Shown here: positions 1 to 5,744 of the stretch, in pieces
How positions within the stretch are numbered: the stretch's first letter is position 1
Layout of the letters: every line of letters starts with the position of its first letter
Assembly: GCA_013205525.1 (NCBI GenBank)
Contig: JABMMR010000068.1
Coordinates: 1-5,744, forward strand
Direction: 5' to 3'
Length of the DNA: 5,744 nt
DNA from: Burkholderiales bacterium
GTDB lineage: Bacteria > Pseudomonadota > Gammaproteobacteria > Burkholderiales > Burkholderiaceae_C
Notes under the pieces: model-generated
Databases searched by the model: none
The model's input: only the letters and a program-made list of their open reading frames with translations
Told to the model about the DNA's origin: nothing
Program-made: the position numbers and the translations under genes

Positions 1-426
1 CGCGGCATGGCGGTGGGCTTGGGTGTTTTGCTGGTCACTGTATGGTTTGCGCCACTCACCGTGGTTTGGCCGGTTTGGATTGTGGTGTTTGCCTTGTTGG
101 GTGCGGCCATGCTGGGCACCTTGGGGCTGATTGCGGGTTTGTGGGCCGACAAGTTTGACCAAATGTCCTCGTTTCAAAACTTCCTCATCACGCCTATGAC
201 GTTTTTAAGCGGCGTGTTTTATTCCATACACTCCCTGCCGCCTTTTTGGCAGCAGGTCAGTCACCTCAATCCCTTTTTCTACATGATTGATGGTTTTCGC
301 TATGGTTTTTTTGGCGTCAGCGATGTCTCGCCTTGGCTGAGTTTGGGGCTGGTGGGCAGCGCTTATGTGTTGGTGGCTGCCTTGGCGCTGTATTTGCTGC
401 GCATTGGCTACAAAATTCGGGGGTGA
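1..426 (+). CDS. ABC-2 type transporter permease, C-terminal part (YadH-like)
   Basis: This is the C-terminal 141 residues of an inner-membrane permease subunit. The reading frame is open from base 1 and the true start lies upstream, so the ATG at base 7 is internal. The visible part is very hydrophobic, with likely membrane segments near residues 3-17, 22-48, 62-77 and 112-135. The segment with TPMTFLSGVFYSI, LPPFW, LNPFFYMIDGFRYGFFG is the typical signature of the ABC2_membrane family as in E. coli YadH. Such permeases pair with a separate ATPase (YadG type), which would be expected just upstream; the substrate is unknown. The protein ends in a short basic tail (RIGYKIRG). The stop codon lies 3 bases before the ATG of the BolA gene, so translational coupling is likely. 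Family assignment is firm; the exact orthologue and substrate are not established. Confidence 0.88.
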   Translation, partial: RGMAVGLGVLLVTVWFAPLTVVWPVWIVVFALLGAAMLGTLGLIAGLWADKFDQMSSFQNFLITPMTFLSGVFYSIHSLPPFWQQVSHLNPFFYMIDGFRYGFFGVSDVSPWLSLGLVGSAYVLVAALALYLLRIGYKIRG

Positions 427-427
427 G
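419..427 (+). promoter_or_regulatory. Ribosome binding site of the BolA gene, overlapping the upstream stop codon
   Basis: A G-rich run GGGGGTGAG sits 2-10 bases before the ATG at 430 and overlaps the permease stop codon TGA (424-426). Ribosomes finishing the permease would therefore be placed directly on the next start, which supports translational coupling and the choice of ATG 430. Seen in sequence; use as a ribosome binding site is inferred. Confidence 0.6.
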
Positions 428-429
428 CA

Positions 430-669
430 ATGAACGCAGAGCAAATTCAAACCATGATTGCCACTGGCTTGGCATGCGAGCATGTGCATGTCGAGGGCGA
501 TGGCCGGCACTGGTATGCCACCGTGGTCAGCGCGTCTTTTGAAGGGCAACGTCTGATACAGCGCCACCAAAAGGTGTATGCCACCTTGGGCGACAAAATG
601 GCCAATGATGAGGTGCACGCCTTGTCAATGAAAACCTTCACACCCGCCGAGTGGCAGGCGCAGGCCTGA
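430..669 (+). CDS. ibaG: BolA family protein, IbaG type
   Basis: This is a small cytosolic BolA-fold protein of 79 residues, close to the usual length for the short IbaG/YrbA branch. Visible landmarks are the FEG segment (37-39), the R45-H46-Q-K-V-Y stretch of the nucleic-acid-binding-like helix-turn-helix region, and the invariant C-terminal histidine in [13 protein letters not shown] at position 63, the same number as in E. coli IbaG. His-27 and Cys-16 lie in or near the variable loop where a second metal ligand can be found. Known family role: BolA proteins pair with monothiol glutaredoxins to bind a [2Fe-2S] cluster, and IbaG in E. coli is linked to acid stress. Adjacency to murA matches the E. 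coli arrangement and favours IbaG over canonical BolA. The start is set by the ribosome binding site over the permease stop. The physiological role here is inferred. Confidence 0.9.
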   Translation: MNAEQIQTMIATGLACEHVHVEGDGRHWYATVVSASFEGQRLIQRHQKVYATLGDKMANDEVHALSMKTFTPAEWQAQA

Positions 670-685
670 GCGGCGCGCGGTTGCT

Positions 686-1963
686 ATGGACAAATTACTG
701 ATTCGCGGTGGGCGGTCTTTGCAAGGCGAGGTGGCCATTGCCGGCGCCAAAAATGCTGCCCTGCCCGAACTTTGCGCCTCGCTTTTAACCGCAGACACAC
801 TCACGCTGCGCAATGTGCCGCAGTTGCAAGACGTGGCCACCATGCTCAAGCTGATCCGTCACATGGGCGTCGCGGCCCAGCGCAATGACGCCGGCGACTT
901 GTTGCTCAATGCGGGGGAGTTACACAGCCCAGAAGCGCCTTACGAGTTGGTCAAAACCATGCGCGCTTCGGTTCTGTCGCTGGGCCCTTTGTTGGCGCGG
1001 TTTGGCCACGCCAAGGTGTCGCTGCCAGGCGGTTGCGCCATTGGTACGCGCCCCGTAGACCAGCACATCAAGGGCTTGCAAGCCATGGGCGCGGTGATTG
1101 ATGTTGAGCAAGGCTATATGGTGGCGCGTTTGAAAAACGGGCTCACCCGATTGAAGGGTGCGCGCATCGCGACAGACATGGTGACCGTTACCGGCACCGA
1201 AAACTTCCTCATGGCCGCGGCTTTGGCCGAGGGTGAAAGCGTGTTGGAAAACGCTGCCCAAGAACCTGAAATTCCCGATTTGGCCGAATTGCTCATCGCC
1301 ATGGGCGCCCAGATTCAAGGCCATGGCACAAGCCGAATTCATATTCAAGGCGTGGACAAATTGCACGGTGCCACCCACAGCGTGGTGGCCGACCGCATCG
1401 AAGCAGGCACGTTTTTGTGTGCGGTGGCGGCCACCGGTGGCGATGTGCTGCTGCGCCATGCGCGCGGCGACCACCTCGAAGCCGTTGTTGACAAACTGCG
1501 CGATGCGGGCGTCAGCATTGAAGCGGTGACGGGAGGCTTGCGGGTGCGCTCGGGCGGCCCCGCCTTCGCGCATTTGAAAGCGCAAAGTTTTCGCACCACC
1601 GAGTACCCAGGCTTCCCAACCGATATGCAAGCCCAGTTCATGGTGCTCAACGCGGTCTCGCAAGGCAGCGCCAAAGTGACAGAAACGATTTTTGAAAACC
1701 GCTTCATGCATGTGAACGAGTTGCTTCGCTTGGGCGCACACATTCAAATTGACGGCAAGGTGGCCTTGGTCGAGGGTGTGGCCGCGCTGTCTGGCGCCAC
1801 CGTCATGGCTACCGACTTGCGCGCCTCGGCGAGTTTGGTGATTGCCGGTTTGGTGGCCAAGGGTGAAACCGTGGTCGACAGGATTTACCATCTCGACCGG
1901 GGTTACGACCGCATGGAAGACAAACTGCGCGCCTTGGGCGCGGACATCGAAAGAAGCCGATGA
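686..1963 (+). CDS. murA: UDP-N-acetylglucosamine 1-carboxyvinyltransferase MurA
   Basis: MurA is a cytosolic enzyme that transfers enolpyruvate from phosphoenolpyruvate to UDP-N-acetylglucosamine, the first committed step of peptidoglycan synthesis and the target of fosfomycin. The protein has 425 residues (E. coli: 419) and is intact. Key residues are visible: Lys-22 and Asn-23 in GAKNAALP, Arg-93 in [18 protein letters not shown], the catalytic Cys-117 in [14 protein letters not shown] (E. coli Cys-115), Asp-313 in [11 protein letters not shown] (E. coli Asp-305), Arg-379 in [15 protein letters not shown] and Arg-405 in HLDRGYDR. Cys rather than Asp at the loop position predicts normal fosfomycin sensitivity of the enzyme. 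The start at 686 matches the family N-terminus (MDKLLIRGG), although its ribosome binding site is weak. The gene follows the BolA gene by 16 bases and its stop overlaps the hisG start by 4 bases, indicating one transcript. Confidence 0.98.
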   Translation: MDKLLIRGGRSLQGEVAIAGAKNAALPELCASLLTADTLTLRNVPQLQDVATMLKLIRHMGVAAQRNDAGDLLLNAGELHSPEAPYELVKTMRASVLSLGPLLARFGHAKVSLPGGCAIGTRPVDQHIKGLQAMGAVIDVEQGYMVARLKNGLTRLKGARIATDMVTVTGTENFLMAAALAEGESVLENAAQEPEIPDLAELLIAMGAQIQGHGTSRIHIQGVDKLHGATHSVVADRIEAGTFLCAVAATGGDVLLRHARGDHLEAVVDKLRDAGVSIEAVTGGLRVRSGGPAFAHLKAQSFRTTEYPGFPTDMQAQFMVLNAVSQGSAKVTETIFENRFMHVNELLRLGAHIQIDGKVALVEGVAALSGATVMATDLRASASLVIAGLVAKGETVVDRIYHLDRGYDRMEDKLRALGADIERSR

Positions 1964-2613
1964 GCATCACCTTGGCCTTGTCCAAAGGACGTATTTTTGA
2001 CGAAACCCTGCCGCTGTTGCGTGCGGCGGGTATCGAGGTCTTGGAAGACCCTGAGAAGTCACGCAAGCTGATACTGCCCACCAACCAAGACAATTTGCGG
2101 GTGGTGCTGGTACGCGCCTCGGATGTGCCCACCTATGTGGAATATGGGGGCGCCGACATGGGCGTTGCCGGTTTGGACACCCTGATCGAGCACGGCAGTT
2201 CGGGTCTGTACCAGCCCCTAGATTTGCACATTGCGCGCTGTCGCATGAGTGTGGCCGTGCCTGAAGGTTTTGATTACCTTGCTGCCGTCAAGCAAGGTGC
2301 CAGATTGCGCGTGGCTACCAAATACGTGGCCATCGCCCGCGACTTCTTTGCCAGCAAAGGCGTGCACGTAGACTTGGTCAAGCTTTACGGCAGCATGGAA
2401 TTGGCGCCACTTACTGGCATGGCCGACGCGATTGTCGATTTGGTCTCCACTGGCAGCACCTTGAAAGCCAACCACCTGATTGAGGTGGAACGCATCATGG
2501 ACATCAGCTCGCGCTTGGTGGTTAACCACGCCGCCATGAAACTTAAAACGGCGTCCATTCGCTATTTGATTGACAGCTTCGACCGCGCTATTTCTGCGCG
2601 CACCAAGGCCTAA
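1960..2613 (+). CDS. hisG: ATP phosphoribosyltransferase catalytic subunit, short form (HisG_S)
   Basis: HisG condenses ATP with phosphoribosyl pyrophosphate, the first and feedback-controlled step of histidine synthesis. The product has 217 residues, so it is the short form lacking the C-terminal histidine-binding domain of about 80 residues found in E. coli HisG. Visible motifs are LALSKGR (5-11), [25 protein letters not shown] (51-75), RVATKY (117-122) and the PRPP-binding loop in [18 protein letters not shown] (154-171). From family knowledge, short HisG needs the HisZ regulatory subunit (a HisRS-like paralogue) for activity and feedback control; HisZ is not encoded in this window. The ATG overlaps the murA stop as ATGA, with an A/G-rich GAAAGAAG just upstream, so translational coupling is likely. 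Nothing suggests damage to the gene. Confidence 0.97.
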   Translation: MSITLALSKGRIFDETLPLLRAAGIEVLEDPEKSRKLILPTNQDNLRVVLVRASDVPTYVEYGGADMGVAGLDTLIEHGSSGLYQPLDLHIARCRMSVAVPEGFDYLAAVKQGARLRVATKYVAIARDFFASKGVHVDLVKLYGSMELAPLTGMADAIVDLVSTGSTLKANHLIEVERIMDISSRLVVNHAAMKLKTASIRYLIDSFDRAISARTKA

Positions 2614-2617
2614 AACT

Positions 2618-3943
2618 ATGCAAGCCCAACCCTTGCGTCTGTCGACCGCCCAAGCCGATTTTCAAACGCTGTTGCATCAGCGCTTGCATTGGTCTGCTGA
2701 CACCGACGCGGCCATCGAGCAACGCGTGGCCGATATCTTGGCCGATGTGAAAGCGCGTGGCGACGCCGCTGTGCTCGAATACACCGAACGCTTTGATGGC
2801 CTTAAGGCCGACAACATGTCGGCCTTGGAGTTGACGCAAGCCGAACTCAAAGCTGCGTTCGATGGCTTGCCTACCGAGCAGCGCGACGCCTTGCAAGCCG
2901 CTGCGGCGCGGGTGCGCAGCTACCACGAGGCGCAGAAAAAAGCCTCTGGCGAAAGCTGGCAGTACCGCGACGCTGACGGCACGCTGCTGGGCCAAAAAGT
3001 CACACCACTCGACCGCGTGGGTATTTACGTGCCGGGCGGCAAAGCGGCTTACCCGTCTAGCGTACTCATGAACGCCATTCCTGCGCATGTGGCGGGCGTG
3101 GCTGACATCATCATGGTGGTGCCCACGCCCAAGGCAGAAAAACCCCCTTTGGTGCTGGCTGCCGCCTATGTGGCGGGTGTTAGCCGTGTGTTCACCATCG
3201 GTGGCGCGCAAGCGGTGGCAGCCCTAGCTTACGGTACCGCCACGGTGCCAGCGGTCGACAAAATCACCGGCCCTGGCAACGCCTATGTGGCCGCGGCCAA
3301 GCGGCGCGTGTTTGGCACTGTCGGCATTGACATGATTGCGGGGCCCAGCGAAATTTTGGTCTTGGCCGATGGCTCCACGCCGCCCGACTGGGTGGCCATG
3401 GATTTGTTCAGCCAAGCCGAACATGATGAATTGGCGCAAAGCATTTTGCTGTGCCCAGACGCGGCTTACATCGATGCGGTGCAAGCCGCCATCGACCGCT
3501 TGCTGCCTGAGATGCCCAGGCGCGACATCATTGCCGCATCCCTGAATGGCCGTGGTGCACTTATTCACACCCGCAGCATGCAAGAGGCTTGCGAGATCAG
3601 CAACCGCATCGCGCCCGAGCACCTTGAGGTGAGCAGCCGCCAGCCTCACCAATGGGAGCCGCTGCTTAAGCATGCCGGCGCTATCTTTTTGGGTGCTTAC
3701 ACCAGCGAAAGCTTGGGCGACTATTGCGCCGGCCCTAACCATGTGCTGCCCACCTCAGGCACGGCGCGTTTTTCTTCGCCTTTGGGCGTGTACGACTTTC
3801 AAAAGCGCAGCAGCTTGATTGAGGTGTCTGAAGCGGGTGCGCAGGTACTGGGTCAAATCGCCTCAGTACTGGCGCTGGGCGAGGGTTTGCAAGCCCATGC
3901 CCGAGCGGCGCAAATGCGCTTGAATAGTAATAAATTTAAATGA
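2618..3943 (+). CDS. hisD: Histidinol dehydrogenase
   Basis: HisD is a zinc-dependent cytosolic enzyme that oxidises L-histidinol to L-histidine in two NAD-linked steps, the end of the histidine pathway. The product is 441 residues (E. coli: 434). Zinc ligands are recognisable: Gln-266 and His-269 in LFSQAEHDE, Asp-368 in [14 protein letters not shown], and His-427 in [14 protein letters not shown]. The catalytic pair Glu-334/His-335 lies in IAPEHLE. The NAD-binding part carries [20 protein letters not shown] (132-151) and [15 protein letters not shown] (215-229). The chosen start, ATG 2618, lies 4 bases after the hisG stop with AAGG 9 bases before it. A more upstream in-frame ATG at 2570 would overlap hisG by 44 bases and add non-family sequence. 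The last six residues (NSNKFK) are encoded by very AT-rich codons that run into the AT-rich region after the gene; the natural family end is near MRL. Confidence 0.97.
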   Translation: MQAQPLRLSTAQADFQTLLHQRLHWSADTDAAIEQRVADILADVKARGDAAVLEYTERFDGLKADNMSALELTQAELKAAFDGLPTEQRDALQAAAARVRSYHEAQKKASGESWQYRDADGTLLGQKVTPLDRVGIYVPGGKAAYPSSVLMNAIPAHVAGVADIIMVVPTPKAEKPPLVLAAAYVAGVSRVFTIGGAQAVAALAYGTATVPAVDKITGPGNAYVAAAKRRVFGTVGIDMIAGPSEILVLADGSTPPDWVAMDLFSQAEHDELAQSILLCPDAAYIDAVQAAIDRLLPEMPRRDIIAASLNGRGALIHTRSMQEACEISNRIAPEHLEVSSRQPHQWEPLLKHAGAIFLGAYTSESLGDYCAGPNHVLPTSGTARFSSPLGVYDFQKRSSLIEVSEAGAQVLGQIASVLALGEGLQAHARAAQMRLNSNKFK

Positions 3944-3970
3944 AATTTTTTATATAAATTAAATATAAAG

Positions 3971-3979
3971 TGACATAAT
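3971..3979 (+). promoter_or_regulatory. Candidate extended -10 promoter for the Cfa homologue
   Basis: The nine bases TGACATAAT give the extended -10 TG dinucleotide with correct spacing, followed by CATAAT, which matches TATAAT at five of six positions. At 17-base spacing the -35 box would be TATATA (3951-3956), only three of six matches, which is usual when an extended -10 is present. Transcription would start near 3986, giving a leader of roughly 23 bases with the ribosome binding site AGAGG in it. TATAAA at 3964-3969 is an alternative -10. In E. coli cfa has a sigma-S promoter; the base before this -10 hexamer is A, not the C favoured by sigma-S, so that control cannot be claimed. Confidence 0.5.
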
Positions 3980-3998
3980 ATCCTGACAATTTATTTGC

Positions 3999-4003
3999 AG
4001 AGG
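3999..4003 (+). promoter_or_regulatory. Ribosome binding site of the Cfa homologue
   Basis: AGAGG ends 5 bases before the ATG at 4009. It is the clearest Shine-Dalgarno sequence of the plus-strand genes here. It fixes the start of the Cfa homologue and suggests the gene is translated independently of hisD. Confidence 0.7.
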
Positions 4004-4008
4004 TATTC

Positions 4009-5205
4009 ATGTCCATAGTCCTGCCGAGTTTGCCTACGGCTAAATCCTCCGGTTTTGTCCCCGCTCAAAGCGACAACTCCACGCTGACACAAGACTGGCT
4101 GGCGCAACTGCTGGCATCCGCCGACATCCATTTGAATGGCAACCGAGCGTGGGACATACAAATCAATCACCCCCAGATGTTGCAGCGCTTGCTCAAACAA
4201 GGCGGCTTAGGTTTGGGTGACAGTTATATGGACGGTTGGTGGGAGTGCCAAGCCATCGACCTCATGCTCGAGCGAGCCATGGCTGCGCGTTTGCATGAAA
4301 AGCTGCAAACCCCAAGGGCTTGGTGGGAGGGTTTCAAGGGTCATCTGCGTCAGAGCGACAGCGAGGGCCCATCACGCATCGTGGGCCGCATGCATTACCA
4401 AGTGGGTAACCCCGTGTACCAAGCCATGTTCGACCCCTATATGACCCACAGCTGTGCCTACTGGGTCGATGGTGCGCAGACCTTGGAAGAAGCGCAATTG
4501 GCGAATTTAGAGATGATTTGCCGCAAGCTGCAACTCAAGCCTGGCATGCGCGTCCTCGACCTCGGCTGTGGCTGGGGCAGCTTTATGCGCTATGCCACTG
4601 AGCGTTATGGCGTGTCTGTGCTGGGCTTGACCCACTCAGAGGAGCAACTCAAGCTGGGCCAAGAACTCGCTCGCTCAATGCCTATGCAGTTTGAATTGAC
4701 CGATTACCGGCAATTCAACCCCGAGAGCAAATCGCGCTTTGACCGTATCGTCAGCATCGGTTTGTTGGATCAGTTGGGACAAAAAGATTTCTCGGCGTTC
4801 TTTCAAACTGCCAAACGCAGTTTGAAGGACGACGGCTGGATGCTGCTGCAAACCCAAGGCAAGAGCCCGAACTCGGGCTTGCTTGATGCGTGGGAAGATA
4901 AACACATTCACGCGCCAGGCTATGTGCCCCGACTCGACGAGGTCACCCAAGCCAGCGAAGCGCATTTCGTGGTGGAAGATGTGCATAACTTTGGTGCAGA
5001 CTATGACCTCACTTTGCAGCACTGGCACCAGCGTTTCGAGATGGCGTGGCCGCAGTTGCGCTTATCTCATGACGAGCGTTTTTACCGTATGTGGCGTTTT
5101 CATTTGCTCAGCAGTGCAGCGAGTTTTCGCACACGGCACAAGCAGATGTGGCAACTGGTGTTGTCGCCCAAAGGTCTGCATAAGGTATTCCGCAGAAACT
5201 ATTAA
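4009..5205 (+). CDS. Cyclopropane-fatty-acyl-phospholipid synthase homologue with altered active site
   Basis: CFA synthases use S-adenosylmethionine to add a methylene group across the double bond of unsaturated acyl chains in membrane phospholipids. This intact protein has 398 residues (E. coli Cfa: 382) and aligns along the whole length. The N-terminal domain carries GLGLGDSYMDGWWEC (66-80). The methyltransferase domain has the SAM loop VLDLGCGWGS (182-191), Cys-149 (E. coli Cys-139) and Tyr-332 in NFGADYD. Several hallmark residues differ from E. coli: Glu-239 is Asp-254, His-240 is Gln-255, His-266 is Gln-281, Ile-268 is Gln-283, Tyr-137 is His-147, and the HYD motif is HYQ (129-131). 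Three of these (239, 266, 268) are part of the E. coli bicarbonate site. The gene has its own likely promoter and a good ribosome binding site. Family membership is firm; true cyclopropanation is uncertain, so the symbol cfa is not assigned. Confidence 0.9.
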   Translation: MSIVLPSLPTAKSSGFVPAQSDNSTLTQDWLAQLLASADIHLNGNRAWDIQINHPQMLQRLLKQGGLGLGDSYMDGWWECQAIDLMLERAMAARLHEKLQTPRAWWEGFKGHLRQSDSEGPSRIVGRMHYQVGNPVYQAMFDPYMTHSCAYWVDGAQTLEEAQLANLEMICRKLQLKPGMRVLDLGCGWGSFMRYATERYGVSVLGLTHSEEQLKLGQELARSMPMQFELTDYRQFNPESKSRFDRIVSIGLLDQLGQKDFSAFFQTAKRSLKDDGWMLLQTQGKSPNSGLLDAWEDKHIHAPGYVPRLDEVTQASEAHFVVEDVHNFGADYDLTLQHWHQRFEMAWPQLRLSHDERFYRMWRFHLLSSAASFRTRHKQMWQLVLSPKGLHKVFRRNY

Positions 5206-5223
5206 ATACAGGGCAAGTTTTTT

Positions 5224-5744
5224 TCAGTGACTCACTTGCATCACATAGCTCTTAGTGCTGCCCTCAGAGGCATTCACCAACTGCCATAAACGCTGGTGGT
5301 AAGCCGCCACACTGGGGCGATGCGCCACCGACACCAAGGCGCCACCTTGAGCCTTGACCATGGCCAACAAGCGTTCGTAAATCACTTTTTCCGTGGCTTC
5401 ATCCAAGGCGCTGGTGGCTTCATCGGCAAACACCCAATGCGGTTGCTTCAAAAAGACCCGCGCCATCGCCAAACGTTGGGCTTCACCACCCGAAAGCTGC
5501 TGGCTCCATTGACCGACTTTATCGAGTTGGGTGATGAAATGGGGCAACACCGCCATCATCAAAGCTTGCTGTAAATCGACATCGGTGTAGGCGTCGACTT
5601 CACCTGGGTAGCAAAGCGCGTCGCGCAAACGACCTTCGGGAAAATAGGGCCGTTGGGGCACGAACATGCTGTCGGCAGGCAAGGCCACCGCCTCATAAAG
5701 CGACAAGGGCTGGCGCTGCCCGTCCCAGCCGCGCACATAAGGCC
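5224..5744 (-). CDS. ABC transporter ATP-binding domain, C-terminal part (SbmA/YddA-like fused permease-ATPase)
   Basis: This is the C-terminal part of an ABC ATPase read on the minus strand; the 5' end runs off the window. The frame stays open to base 5744, so the GTG at 5736 is internal. Counting from that GTG codon, visible motifs are the Q-loop in VPQRPYFPEG (26-35), the signature LSGGEAQR (81-88), Walker B with the catalytic Glu in WVFADE (101-106), the D-loop SALDE (109-113) and the H-loop His-139 in VSVAHR. Walker A should lie shortly beyond the window edge. The pattern PQRPYFPEGRLRDALCYP followed by LSGGEAQRLAMARVFLKQPHWVFADEATSALDE is typical of the ABC_membrane_2/SbmA-BacA-like group, in which an N-terminal membrane domain is fused to this ATPase. 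The substrate is unknown. It converges on the Cfa homologue with an 18-base gap. Confidence 0.88.
   Translation of the reverse strand, partial: PYVRGWDGQRQPLSLYEAVALPADSMFVPQRPYFPEGRLRDALCYPGEVDAYTDVDLQQALMMAVLPHFITQLDKVGQWSQQLSGGEAQRLAMARVFLKQPHWVFADEATSALDEATEKVIYERLLAMVKAQGGALVSVAHRPSVAAYHQRLWQLVNASEGSTKSYVMQVSH

Larger units (their letters stand above)
3944..4008 (+). other. AT-rich intergenic region between hisD and the Cfa homologue
   Basis: This 65-base gap is very AT-rich, unlike the genes on either side. Bases 3921-4000, which include the last hisD codons, contain 13 G or C in 80 by hand count. It holds a direct repeat ATATAAA at 3952-3958 and 3963-3969, offset by 11 bases or about one helical turn. 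No GC-rich hairpin followed by a T run is visible, so hisD has no clear intrinsic terminator here. The region probably acts as the promoter and leader of the downstream gene, and may mark an old insertion or rearrangement point in the his cluster. Confidence 0.75.

Noticed and set aside
920..1891. Long open frame of 323 codons on the minus strand inside murA
   Set aside because: It lies wholly opposite a confidently identified murA, its translation resembles no family I recognise and is rich in His, Gln and Arg as expected for a mirror frame of GC-rich coding sequence, and no ribosome binding site or promoter was noted for it.
2570..2617. Upstream ATG extending hisD by 16 residues
   Set aside because: It would overlap hisG by 44 bases and adds sequence not seen in HisD proteins. 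ATG 2618 has a suitable upstream AAGG and 4-base spacing from the hisG stop.
3931..3970. Possible intrinsic terminator after hisD
   Set aside because: The inverted repeats here consist only of A and T and are short. There is no GC-rich stem, so they are best explained by base composition.
4009..5205. Cfa homologue as a decaying pseudogene
   Set aside because: There is no frameshift or premature stop, the length is normal, the start has a good ribosome binding site, and conserved segments at both ends remain intact. The changed residues cluster at the active site instead of being spread at random.
5213..5239. Inverted repeat GCAAGT / ACTTGC spanning the ends of the Cfa homologue and the ABC gene
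   Set aside because: The stem is only 6 base pairs with a 15-base loop, and the T run lies in the loop rather than after the stem, so it is not a standard terminator on either strand.
5734..5736. GTG as the start of the minus-strand ABC gene
   Set aside because: The frame is open to the window edge and the motifs present (Q-loop onward) require Walker A upstream, so the gene is cut by the window rather than starting here.
1..5744. CRISPR array, tRNA, insertion sequence or other mobile element
   Set aside because: No regularly spaced repeats, tRNA-like cloverleaf, transposase motif or flanking terminal repeats were seen; coding sequence fills nearly all of the window.

Overview
The window looks like chromosomal DNA of a betaproteobacterium, most likely Burkholderiales and probably Comamonadaceae-like. 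This is inferred from the gene order (ABC-2 permease, BolA/IbaG, murA, short-form hisG, hisD), the moderately high GC and the protein sequences. No tRNA, rRNA, CRISPR array, insertion sequence or phage gene was seen.

Layout. Bases 1-3943 are a tightly packed plus-strand block: the C-terminal part of an ABC-2 type permease (1-426), a BolA-family protein of the IbaG type (430-669), murA (686-1963), short-form hisG (1960-2613) and hisD (2618-3943). Gaps are 3, 16, -4 and 4 bases, so one transcript is likely. An abrupt AT-rich stretch follows (3921-4000; 13 G or C in 80 bases, by hand count). It covers the last codons of hisD and the leader of the next gene, and holds a plausible extended -10 promoter. 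Next is a complete cyclopropane-fatty-acyl-phospholipid synthase homologue (4009-5205). After an 18-base gap, the C-terminal half of an ABC ATPase of the SbmA/YddA-like fused type lies on the minus strand (5224-5744), converging on it.

How the genes fit together. IbaG (iron-sulfur/glutaredoxin partner) and MurA (first committed step of peptidoglycan synthesis) are a conserved pair, also adjacent in E. coli. HisG and HisD are the first and last enzymes of histidine synthesis. The short HisG implies a HisZ partner encoded elsewhere. The remaining his genes do not follow hisD here, so the his cluster is interrupted at the AT-rich junction.

Most notable observation. The Cfa homologue is full length and keeps the family fold, the SAM glycine loop, the catalytic-site cysteine and the conserved tyrosine. 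However, several hallmark active-site positions are changed together: the Glu and His that help hold the catalytic bicarbonate in E. coli CFA synthase are Asp-254 and Gln-281, Ile-268 is Gln-283, and the HYD, YSC and EDWHN motifs read HYQ, HSC and EDVHN. It may be a functionally divergent Cfa-like methyltransferase. Otherwise the window is ordinary housekeeping sequence, and no new multi-gene system is evident.
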